Part shown: positions 1 through 5,606 of the stretch, one piece after another
Numbering within the stretch: position 1 is the stretch's first letter
Layout: each line of letters starts with the position of its first letter
Assembly: GCA_025451595.1 (NCBI GenBank)
Contig: JANWKD010000052.1
Coordinates: forward strand, 1 to 6,464
Direction of reading: 5' to 3'
DNA from: Candidatus Babeliales bacterium
Lineage (GTDB): Bacteria; Babelota; Babeliae; Babelales; JANWKD01
DNA: 6,464 nt
The notes under the pieces: model-generated
Databases searched by the model: none
Told to the model about the DNA's origin: nothing
What the model saw: the letters and a program-made list of their open reading frames with translations, nothing else
Position numbers and translations under genes: made by a program

Positions 1-7
1 ATAGTAG

Positions 8-13
8 TATAAT
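8..13 (+). promoter_or_regulatory. Possible -10 hexamer upstream of the SAP-domain gene
   Basis: A perfect TATAAT lies 37 bases before the ATG at 51. Its -35 partner would fall outside the window, so only half of the promoter can be judged. TATAAT can easily arise by chance in sequence this AT-rich. Confidence 0.35.
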
Positions 14-50
14 AATATAAAAATCCTGATCTGTTTTTAAAAAAGAAATT

Positions 51-647
51 ATGAATAAATTAACAAAAGCAACACAAGAGCTGCTCAACGATGCTCTCTA
101 TTATTTAAAAATGGAAGAATTAAAGAAAGCATGCGACATGCTTCCTTTGCCTGATAAAGGCAAAAAAATTGATCTTATTAATAGAATTATTATGTTTGTG
201 CAAACGGGGAAAATAATCGAATGCTCCATAATTCCAAATCAGTCAAGAGCAAGCAGCTACCCAACGCAACCCCTCAGTGCTGATGCGTTAATGCTATATG
301 GCGCCTATAAAAATGACGCAAAAACGAGGGCTTTTTTTAAAAATTTAATTGGCTACCATTTTCATTTTACCGCATTTGGTATCGATTGGCTTACCGATCG
401 TTGGCTAAAAGGAGAACCGCCGACGTATCAAGAATTTGCCAATTATTGGATTGAAGAAACAGAGCGTCGTAAACAAACAAAATCGAGGCCAAAAGAAGAA
501 TGGAAGTACATTAATTTTTTGCAAGAAATGAATAAAAAAAATTCTTTACTTTCAAAGTCAGAATTAATGCAACAATGGAAAAAGATACAAGCTCAGAAAA
601 CATATGAGGTATTTAAAATACTAGAATCTATTAGAAAAACTAACTAA
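51..647 (+). CDS. SAP domain-containing protein with DUF6434-like region
   Basis: Predicted 198-residue soluble protein with no signal peptide or membrane segment. Residues about 15-50 form a SAP-like helix-turn-helix (LYYLKMEELKKAC, then a GKK turn at 37-39 and LINRI at 43-46); SAP motifs in other proteins often bind DNA. Residues about 83-140 (YGAYKNDAKTRAFFK, then HFHFTAFGIDWL) match my recollection of the DUF6434 region that often follows a SAP segment in bacterial proteins. The C-terminus (about 135-198) is highly charged and helical. The ATG at 51 has only a weak purine-rich upstream sequence (aaaagaaa), but the family's usual N-terminus fits this start. The gene stands alone: the next gene downstream has its own promoter. 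A degraded relative of its 5' end appears at about 4675-4760. Nucleic-acid binding is inferred from the SAP fold; the cellular role is unknown. Confidence 0.8.
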   Translation: MNKLTKATQELLNDALYYLKMEELKKACDMLPLPDKGKKIDLINRIIMFVQTGKIIECSIIPNQSRASSYPTQPLSADALMLYGAYKNDAKTRAFFKNLIGYHFHFTAFGIDWLTDRWLKGEPPTYQEFANYWIEETERRKQTKSRPKEEWKYINFLQEMNKKNSLLSKSELMQQWKKIQAQKTYEVFKILESIRKTN

Positions 648-658
648 TACCCCATATT

Positions 659-702
659 AAAAAAATATTCTTTAAAAATTGACAATTAGAAAAAAATATT
701 CT
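659..702 (+). repeat. Pair of 13-bp direct repeats (A7TATTCT)
   Basis: A7TATTCT occurs at 659-671 and again at 690-702, a 31-bp period. The second copy supplies the spacer and the first base or so of the -10 element of the helicase promoter. It may be a local slippage duplication; in A-rich sequence chance is also possible. Confidence 0.4.
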
Positions 703-707
703 AAAAT
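679..707 (+). promoter_or_regulatory. Sigma70-type promoter for the DEAD-box helicase
   Basis: TTGACA at 679-684 is a perfect -35 element. A 17-base spacer separates it from TAAAAT at 702-707, which matches the -10 consensus at five of six positions. This is the best promoter in the window. Transcription would begin near 714, about 200 nt before the helicase start codon, so the mRNA would carry a long leader. Confidence 0.7.
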
Positions 708-713
708 GAGATA

Positions 714-915
714 ATTGAGGTTCTTACGAATGCCTTTTTGTTAGCCATAACCATTTTTTTAAATTCTACCGTCTTTTAATCAAAAAATTTGGCAAAGGGT
801 CAAAAACTCAGCATAATCGAAGCCTACTGCAAGGTAAGTGAAGTAAGCATACGGCAATAACATAGTAATTTATTTAAAAATAATATTTTAAAAATCAAAT
901 ATATTTAGGATTTTA
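714..915 (+). other. Long untranslated leader of the helicase mRNA
   Basis: If the promoter at 679-707 is used, about 200 nt precede the helicase ATG. I see no known riboswitch or RNA gene here. Two things stand out. A weak 4-bp hairpin (GTTA/TAAC, 740-751) is followed by seven T at 754-760, and a less AT-rich stretch runs from about 785 to 857. That stretch is open in one frame (780-860) but has no ATG. Long leaders are known for some cold-shock DEAD-box helicase mRNAs such as E. coli deaD, so a regulatory role is conceivable, but nothing here proves it. Confidence 0.4.
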
Positions 916-2136
916 ATGACATATAAAAATAAGAATAATAGCAGATCAGAAAAAACCTTTCGTCCATCTACCAGTAAAAGTGGTGGATCGTATCGTTTTA
1001 GAGGTGGCAATACAGGGCGATCAAAAGCAGCGGTTAAAAAATTTAACCCTTCACTCTTTATTAAAAAAGTCGAAGAGCAAGCACCGTCAGTAGCGTATAC
1101 GCCAAAACATACCTTTGCTGATTTTTTAATAGCAGATTCAATAAAAGGGAATATCGCTACGAAAGGCTATGTAACCCCCACGCCAATTCAAGATCAGGTA
1201 ATACCTCTTATATTAGAAGGTAAGGACGTTATTGCTACTGCAAATACGGGAACGGGCAAAACAGCAGCTTTTTTAATTCCATTAATACATAACGTAATAA
1301 CCAAAAAAATTAGTAAAGTTTTAATCATTACCCCTACAAGAGAATTAGCTGCTCAAATTCAAACTGAACTTAATACGTTCAAGCAAAAATTAAATTTAAA
1401 TTCAGTCCTGTGTATTGGAGGCGTGAGTATTGTACCTCAAATACAGCTTCTTAAGAGAAATCATGAATTTGTTATTGGTACGCCAGGAAGACTCAAAGAT
1501 TTAGAGCAGCAACAAGCTATCAATTTCCAACAGTACAACGCGATTGTGCTGGATGAGGTTGATACCATGCTGGATATGGGTTTTATCAGAGACATTAAGT
1601 ATATTATTTCTCAATTACCAAAAAATCGTCATTCGCTCTTTTTTTCAGCAACTATTTCTCCGGAAATACGACAGGTAATGAACGGCTTTTTACAAAATCC
1701 TGTTATGGTGAGTGTGAAAACAAGGCAATCTGCTGAAAATGTAAATCAAGACATCATCAAGATTGAACAAAGCCCAAAAATTGAAATTTTGCACGATTTA
1801 TTAATTAAACCTGAAGTGAATAAGGTTATTATCTTTGTTCGAACGAAGCGAAATACCGAAACATTAGCAAAATCGCTGAAAGAACGTGGTTTTGAGGTTG
1901 CTGCTATTCATGGCGATAAAGCGCAATCGCAACGAAAAAAAGCTTTATTATTATTTAGAGAAAATGCAGTGAAAATTCTTTTAGCAACTGATGTTGTTGC
2001 GCGAGGAATAGATATTGATGATGTTTCTCACGTTATTAATTATGACTTGCCTCAAACATATGAAGATTATATTCATAGAATTGGCAGAACCGGTCGAGCA
2101 AATAAAATAGGACAAGCATTGACGTTTATTGAATAG
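916..2136 (+). CDS. DEAD-box ATP-dependent RNA helicase (DEVD variant)
   Basis: A 406-residue superfamily 2 helicase that would unwind RNA duplexes with ATP during ribosome assembly, translation or RNA decay. The motifs appear in order: Q motif (GYVTPTPIQ, 84-92), Walker A/motif I (TGTGKT, 111-116), Ia (PTREL, 140-144), GG (168-169), Ib (TPGR, 189-192), motif II DEVD (213-216), III SAT (244-246), IV (IIFVRT, 305-310), V (ARGID, 362-366) and VI (HRIGRTGR, 387-394). Motif II has Val where the family name has Ala, while the catalytic Asp and Glu are kept. The protein stops 12 residues after motif VI, so it lacks a C-terminal RNA-binding tail. RNA affinity may instead come from the basic, Gly/Arg/Ser-rich N-terminus (1-45). 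AGGA lies 5 nt before the ATG. Its architecture resembles small helicases of candidate-phylum bacteria. No rhlE, deaD or srmB name is safe. Confidence 0.97.
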   Translation: MTYKNKNNSRSEKTFRPSTSKSGGSYRFRGGNTGRSKAAVKKFNPSLFIKKVEEQAPSVAYTPKHTFADFLIADSIKGNIATKGYVTPTPIQDQVIPLILEGKDVIATANTGTGKTAAFLIPLIHNVITKKISKVLIITPTRELAAQIQTELNTFKQKLNLNSVLCIGGVSIVPQIQLLKRNHEFVIGTPGRLKDLEQQQAINFQQYNAIVLDEVDTMLDMGFIRDIKYIISQLPKNRHSLFFSATISPEIRQVMNGFLQNPVMVSVKTRQSAENVNQDIIKIEQSPKIEILHDLLIKPEVNKVIIFVRTKRNTETLAKSLKERGFEVAAIHGDKAQSQRKKALLLFRENAVKILLATDVVARGIDIDDVSHVINYDLPQTYEDYIHRIGRTGRANKIGQALTFIE

Positions 2137-2199
2137 AACGCGCTTGCGTATCTACAAATGAGATCGAATCAATATCATAATTTTTTACTATAAAATTCC

Positions 2200-2664
2200 A
2201 TGAATATAGTTACCATTTTTATTATTCTTCAAGTAGTTCTTCTTTTTGTAATGACCTTTCATGATTGGGTGCATTTACCACCGTTGACTGATATTCGCGA
2301 ACTGGAAAAATATAGCACAAAGAAGGGACGGGTTATAAATTCCCTCATTTTTTTCTTATTGGTATGTATACCACTATTGTTAACTACATTATACCAACCA
2401 GAGCTTTTTTTGTGTGTAAAAATAACAATTATTTCAATGTATGGATTATTAACATTCGGTACTGTCTTTGCATGGTGGATTCCCTATTTTTTCGGCAGCT
2501 CAGAAAAACATAAGAATGATTTTATCGAATATCGCACTACACACCATTTTTTACCCAAACGTGGTGATAATATAGTCCCTAATACGTTTCACGTGCTTTT
2601 GCATCTATTGATATGGAGCTGCTTTGTGCTTTCAACGTACGTATCATTTGTAACAAAATCGTAA
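2200..2664 (+). CDS. Uncharacterised four-helix integral membrane protein
   Basis: A 154-residue protein with four likely membrane segments, at about 1-20, 46-66, 70-98 and 130-150. Between helices 1 and 2 is a conserved-looking soluble stretch, HDWVHLPPLTDIRELEKYST (21-40). A second polar loop after helix 3 carries H104, H115 and H116 (GSSEKHK, then THHF), and more histidines (H131, H135) begin helix 4. Histidines and acidic residues near the membrane could bind a metal or haem, but that is a guess. I know similar uncharacterised proteins but no function for them. The ATG has no Shine-Dalgarno sequence: the upstream bases are TATAAAATTCC, so the message may be leaderless or weakly translated. 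Met18 is a less likely alternative start because it would remove helix 1. The 3' end overlaps the convergent transporter gene by 21 bp. A degraded fragment resembling codons about 21-40 lies at 4610-4673. Confidence 0.85.
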   Translation: MNIVTIFIILQVVLLFVMTFHDWVHLPPLTDIRELEKYSTKKGRVINSLIFFLLVCIPLLLTTLYQPELFLCVKITIISMYGLLTFGTVFAWWIPYFFGSSEKHKNDFIEYRTTHHFLPKRGDNIVPNTFHVLLHLLIWSCFVLSTYVSFVTKS

Positions 2665-3564
2665 CCAATTACAACAATAGCGATTCTTTCGAGGCAGCGT
2701 AAGATAAAGATATAATCCAATAATTAATAAAATTATTGAAATAAGATATCGGTTTTCGATCTTTGAACCATATAGTATTTGGTCGAAAAACGTTCCAAAT
2801 GTCGGGCATAAAAATCCCATAAAGCTCATTAAAGTAACTGAATAACGCCTTATTAAATAGCCATATAAATTATAGATAATTATATTTGATATAATAATCA
2901 ATAAAGAGGCCCAGATGAAAAATTGAACCCAATTAAGCGTTAGACTGTTGGTTGTTTGCGCAGACGACCAAAAATACCAAGTTATCAAACTTAATATACC
3001 GCCATATAGCATACTAGTACCGTTAATGATACTGATAGAATGTCCCTTTTCTAATAATTTTTGAATGATAAACCATGCATATGCTCCACTTATAATCGCC
3101 ATGAGTAAAATCAATTCTGCTAAATCAATGCCATTCATGTTAATTTCATTGCCATATATAATTGCTAAAAATCCTATACAAATGCCTGCAATTTGTCTTT
3201 TGGAAATAGTTTCCTTGCAAAGAAAATATGATAGCAGACCAGTAATAAAAGGTGTTAATGAGTAAAGAAATATTACTTCGTTTGCTCTCAGATATTGTAA
3301 AGCCCAAAATTCAAGAACGAAAGAAAGATATATATGGAATATGCTAACTTTTATTATTTCGCGCCATGAAAGAACTGGCGTCGTGCAGGAAATGGCTTTT
3401 GAGCCATTTCCTGCATTTTTAAGCCTATTATAAAACAGCAATATAGTTCCTGCAACGATCATGCGAAATCCAATTAAGAAAAAAGGATCCGCATAAAAAA
3501 TTGCTTTTTTTGCAATATTAAATGATAACGCAAGAAGCGCATATAAAAGAACAATTAAATACAT
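2644..3564 (-). CDS. EamA/DMT-family transporter, candidate S-adenosylmethionine importer
   Basis: A 306-residue inner-membrane protein of the drug/metabolite transporter superfamily. It has about ten hydrophobic helices (roughly 1-19, 27-45, 70-90, 95-115, 123-138, 148-168, 178-198, 212-233, 240-262, 272-290) arranged as two five-helix EamA repeats. Typical signatures are FRMIVAG in helix 2, NEVIFLYSLTPF around 95-106, and SFMGFLCPTFGTFF near the end of repeat 2. The ATG overlaps the end of the SAM hydrolase gene by 10 nt. Its own AAGGA (3572-3576) sits 7 nt upstream inside that gene, so the two should be co-translated. Characterised SAM transporters of Rickettsia and Chlamydia are DMT proteins. 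SAM as substrate here is inferred from that and from the neighbour; another amino acid or nucleoside is possible. Oddities are a loop at residues 50-61 encoded by a perfect palindrome, and a Cys/Arg-rich tail (291-306) overlapping the convergent gene. Confidence 0.92.
   Translation of the reverse strand: MYLIVLLYALLALSFNIAKKAIFYADPFFLIGFRMIVAGTILLFYNRLKNAGNGSKAISCTTPVLSWREIIKVSIFHIYLSFVLEFWALQYLRANEVIFLYSLTPFITGLLSYFLCKETISKRQIAGICIGFLAIIYGNEINMNGIDLAELILLMAIISGAYAWFIIQKLLEKGHSISIINGTSMLYGGILSLITWYFWSSAQTTNSLTLNWVQFFIWASLLIIISNIIIYNLYGYLIRRYSVTLMSFMGFLCPTFGTFFDQILYGSKIENRYLISIILLIIGLYLYLTLPRKNRYCCNWLRFCYK
3384..3415. repeat. Perfect 14-bp inverted repeat inside the transporter gene
   Basis: TGCAGGAAATGGCT (3384-3397) and AGCCATTTCCTGCA (3402-3415) are exact reverse complements around a 4-nt loop (TTTG on the plus strand). 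On the plus strand the stem is followed by five T (3416-3420), the shape of an intrinsic terminator. On the coding (minus) strand there is no T tract, so the transporter mRNA would form a stable hairpin without a terminator signal. The palindrome encodes residues 51-60 (AGNGSKAISC), in the soluble loop between helices 2 and 3, and keeps the frame. It could be an inserted palindromic element or a terminator of antisense transcription. Confidence 0.85.
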
Positions 3565-4307
3565 GAATCAATCCTTATCAATTGACCAGGTCGTACTTGA
3601 AGCTGTTTTGCAGCAGAACCTAAATTGACAGCAAATTCCATGGTATTATTACTGCCACAATATGCAATTAATTGGCCAGCTGGAGCTTGAGAAAATGTTT
3701 TTACCCAAGGCAGCCGATGACTTTGATCGTTTATAATTAAGTTAATATGTGATAGTGCCTGGTTTTGATTGGCCGGAACATTTGTTTTAACATTGCCAAA
3801 ACTGTCAACATATATAACGAGATAATCTTTTAATTGTGGTAAATAAACAATATTTTTCAGTAACGCAGGTGTTAAAAAATCTCGTTTATTTTGCGCAAGA
3901 TGGATAGCAGCAGGGGTAAATAAGTCTCGTCCGTGAAACGTATTTGAAGTTGCAACTATAATCTCTTCATTAATATGCCAAATGCGAGCGTTTGGATTAT
4001 TCTTTAAAATATAATGAAATATGCCGTTGTTTGGACCAATAAATTGATACCTATCGGTTTCGATGCATAATGTTTCTCGCTTACTCCCAACACCTGGATC
4101 TACAATTGCAATAAATATCGTATTATCGGGAAAATAAGTATACGATGAATTGAGTACAAACGCTGCACTCGCCACACAAAATTTTTCTATTGAATGATCT
4201 ACATGAACAATTCGAGCATTAGCAATACTTTTGAGAATAAGCCCCTCCATGCAAGCAACAGCAAAATCATGATTGAAATCAGTAATAAAACAAAAGGTAG
4301 AGTTCAT
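3555..4307 (-). CDS. S-adenosylmethionine hydrolase (adenosine-forming), SAM_HAT/DUF62 family
   Basis: A 250-residue cytosolic enzyme predicted to attack SAM with hydroxide, giving adenosine and L-methionine. The N-terminal domain begins FITDFNHDF (7-15), with D10 as the substrate-ribose candidate. It carries the family signature VDPGVGS (69-75), GPNNG (91-95) and FHGRD (124-128). The Asp-Arg-His triad of the hydrolase branch is D70, R77 and H125, with the same D-to-R spacing as in the Pyrococcus enzyme as I recall it. The C-terminal domain has DSFGNVKTN (168-176) and SNNTMEFAVNLGSAA (219-233). Its compact length, with no room for the extra loop of fluorinases and chlorinases, also argues for hydrolysis over halogenation. 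The start at 4307 is chosen because AAGGAG lies 8 nt upstream and the family N-terminus begins there; an in-frame ATG at 4364 would add 19 unrelated residues. First gene of an operon with the DMT transporter. No clear promoter or SAM riboswitch was found upstream. Confidence 0.93.
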   Translation of the reverse strand: MNSTFCFITDFNHDFAVACMEGLILKSIANARIVHVDHSIEKFCVASAAFVLNSSYTYFPDNTIFIAIVDPGVGSKRETLCIETDRYQFIGPNNGIFHYILKNNPNARIWHINEEIIVATSNTFHGRDLFTPAAIHLAQNKRDFLTPALLKNIVYLPQLKDYLVIYVDSFGNVKTNVPANQNQALSHINLIINDQSHRLPWVKTFSQAPAGQLIAYCGSNNTMEFAVNLGSAAKQLQVRPGQLIRIDSCI

Positions 4308-4315
4308 AATAAATA

Positions 4316-4321
4316 CTCCTT
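4316..4321 (-). promoter_or_regulatory. Shine-Dalgarno AAGGAG that fixes the SAM hydrolase start
   Basis: Read on the minus strand, AAGGAG is followed by an 8-nt spacer and the ATG at 4307. The upstream alternative ATG at 4364 has only AGGA at about 11 nt. This supports the shorter protein. Confidence 0.8.
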
Positions 4322-4405
4322 GGATATAATCACCAACATGAAATTTTCTATTAGAAAACTTCATCCGTAAAGAAATCCTGAATTAAAATTGCAAAAAACG
4401 TCTAA

Positions 4406-4551
4406 AAATTAAATAGAGTAAAAAGAAAATTGGATTGTCTGGCTTACGCCATAGAACGCATGCACATACGTGCAGACAGATATACGAGAAAATTGGAAGA
4501 TTTTAGAGTACATTGGGATGATTGTTGCCAAGATAGTTTATAGCAGTACAT
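4406..4551. other. Unassigned stretch open on both strands, possible gene remnant
   Basis: This stretch is visibly less AT-rich than its surroundings. On the plus strand a frame is open from 4406 to the TAG at 4541-4543, but its only ATG is at 4460, giving 27 residues with a protein-like composition (ADRYTRKLEDFRVHW). On the minus strand an ATG at 4551 with AAAGG 7 nt upstream opens a 35-residue frame ending at 4444. A small hairpin, TGCAC-ATAC-GTGCA, lies at 4461-4474. I do not recognise either peptide. It may be the tail of a lost gene or insertion element, or a small RNA; I cannot choose. Confidence 0.3.
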
Positions 4552-4609
4552 ATCATAACCTTTTAGTTAAATGAACGATATATTTTTAATATAAACTAAA
4601 TTTTAAATT

Positions 4610-4673
4610 ATGCAAGGTGAAGTTTTACCCCTGTAATTAGCTCAAAGTGATCTGGAAAAATACAGCACAAAAA
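4610..4673 (+). pseudogene. Decayed fragment related to the membrane protein gene at 2200-2664
   Basis: Read in the frame that starts at 4625, this encodes LPL*LAQSDLEKYST, against LPPLTDIRELEKYST at residues 26-40 of the 154-residue membrane protein, with equal length and no gap. At DNA level 4652-4671 matches 2302-2321 at 19 of 20 positions. Further upstream, ATG...GGTG...TTTACC also lines up if a 2-bp insertion is allowed. The internal stop codon and the absence of the rest of the gene mark it as a remnant. The match is short, so chance is unlikely but not excluded. Confidence 0.55.
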
Positions 4674-4674
4674 T

Positions 4675-4760
4675 ATGAATAGATAACAAGAATTACCAAA
4701 CGATGTTCTCTATAATTATTTTTTAAAAAATAGTCTTTTGAACCTGTGCAAACGTTATAC
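4675..4760 (+). pseudogene. Decayed fragment related to the SAP-domain gene at 51-647
   Basis: Positions 4687-4731 encode QELPNDVLYNYFLKN, against QELLNDALYYLKM (residues 9-21) of the SAP protein. Positions 4686-4717 match 74-105 at 25 of 32 bases without gaps. Two further blocks are collinear: ATGAATA at 4675-4681 equals the gene start at 51-57, and TGTGCAAACG at 4745-4754 equals 197-206. The spacing implies deletions of about 11 and 64 bp, and an early in-frame stop follows the ATG. This looks like a decayed duplicate or relative of the first gene's 5' end. Confidence 0.55.
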
Positions 4761-4787
4761 CCGTTTTTTTTAACAAATTATTTTTTC

Positions 4788-4817
4788 TTGAAAAAAGATT
4801 GATGGTTTGAATAGTAT
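4788..4817 (+). promoter_or_regulatory. Probable promoter of the exported helical protein gene
   Basis: TTGAAA (4788-4793) matches five of six -35 bases. An 18-base spacer leads to TAGTAT (4812-4817), which matches four of six -10 bases. Transcription would start near 4824, giving a leader of about 68 nt with a potential GAGTC/GACTC stem near 4848-4867. Confidence 0.45.
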
Positions 4818-4891
4818 GAAAAAAAAGAATCCCGCACAAAGCCTACGAGTCGGAATTTCGGGGACTCAAATAACCAAAGAAGGATAATCGA

Positions 4892-5593
4892 ATGAAAATA
4901 TATTTTTTCCTTATTGTTCTGTTGACATCGATAACTTTAACAAGACCATCAGACAATAACGTTACCAGTGATATTCAATTTTGGTTGGGGCAGTTCCAGG
5001 AACACGCTGAATTTGCACGAGATTTTACACAAGATGTAAAATTAATAGTACGTGGCAATACCTTAATGAAAAATAATGAAGATCTTTTAAAGCAATCTCG
5101 CGCTAATAAAAATTTAGTATCAGACTTTTTGAAAATTGCAGATGAAATGCTGAATTTTCAAAATGAGGTTCAAGCAGATGTAAAAAAGCAAAAAAATGGT
5201 AATAAAGATTTGCTCTTGAGCTTATTGGAACATATGAATAAAGAAACCAACTATGCAAAAGAAAAAGCAAATGGTAAAAAATTGAGTAAGGCTGATGAAG
5301 CCGCATTTTGGAGCACTGAATTTAAAGAAGAAGCGGAAGCTATGTCAAAATTGGTAAAAGACATAGATTTAAAAAATAAAGCCGAAGAAATTGCAAATTC
5401 CTTAAAAGCTGAACAAGCATCAAAGCCTCAACCCGAATTAAAAAAAGTTGAATTAGCAAACGATCAGTTAAATAAACTAGGCAAAGAAATTGATAAAAGG
5501 CCTAAATCTAGCTTTTTTGACAAATTAGGCAAGCATGAAGAGCGTGAAAGAAAATATGCCCAAGATATTTTCAATAAATTTGAAAATAAGTAG
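4892..5593 (+). CDS. Exported helical protein with DUF2935-like internal duplication
   Basis: A 233-residue protein with a probable signal peptide (positive K2, hydrophobic run 4-17, then RPSD), so it should leave the cytoplasm. The rest is highly charged, helical and Lys/Glu-rich. Two similar halves can be seen. FWLGQFQEHAEF (30-41) pairs with FWSTEFKEEAEA (139-150), and LLEHMNKETNYA (111-122) pairs with GKHEERERKYA (213-223). The order FW...EHAxF, then an H..xRE/KE helix, twice over, recalls DUF2935, a helical-bundle family with His/Glu residues at possible metal sites. Here the second half has Glu147 where the first has His38, so any metal site would be altered. AAGGA lies 7 nt before the ATG. 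The convergent gene begins 13 bp after the stop. DUF2935 membership rests on pattern only; a coiled-coil surface or effector protein is the alternative. Confidence 0.8.
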   Translation: MKIYFFLIVLLTSITLTRPSDNNVTSDIQFWLGQFQEHAEFARDFTQDVKLIVRGNTLMKNNEDLLKQSRANKNLVSDFLKIADEMLNFQNEVQADVKKQKNGNKDLLLSLLEHMNKETNYAKEKANGKKLSKADEAAFWSTEFKEEAEAMSKLVKDIDLKNKAEEIANSLKAEQASKPQPELKKVELANDQLNKLGKEIDKRPKSSFFDKLGKHEERERKYAQDIFNKFENK

Positions 5594-5606
5594 TAAAGAA
5601 CTATAG

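Noticed and set aside
780..860. 26-codon open frame in the helicase leader as a small gene
   Set aside because: It has no ATG, no ribosome binding site before the possible TTG and no recognisable product; it could be a gene remnant but nothing supports that.
2138..2149. ACGC-GCTT-GCGT hairpin after the helicase as a terminator
   Set aside because: The stem is only 4 bp and no T run follows.
3065..3265. 66-codon open frame on the plus strand
   Set aside because: It lies wholly inside the transporter gene on the other strand, has no ribosome binding site and matches no family; it is a reading-frame shadow.
3555..4307. Fluorinase or chlorinase activity for the SAM_HAT protein
   Set aside because: The Asp-Arg-His triad and compact length fit the hydroxide-using branch, and the halogenase loop is absent.
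4308..4364. Longer SAM hydrolase start at 4364
   Set aside because: The 19 extra residues do not fit the family, and the AAGGAG at 4316-4321 points to the ATG at 4307.
4308..4440. SAM riboswitch or clear promoter before the SAM hydrolase
   Set aside because: I looked on the minus strand for conserved riboswitch cores and for spaced -35/-10 pairs and found none convincing.
5103..5306. 67-codon open frame on the minus strand
   Set aside because: It is antisense to the exported protein gene, and its Phe/Leu/Tyr-rich content mirrors the Lys/Glu-rich coding strand.
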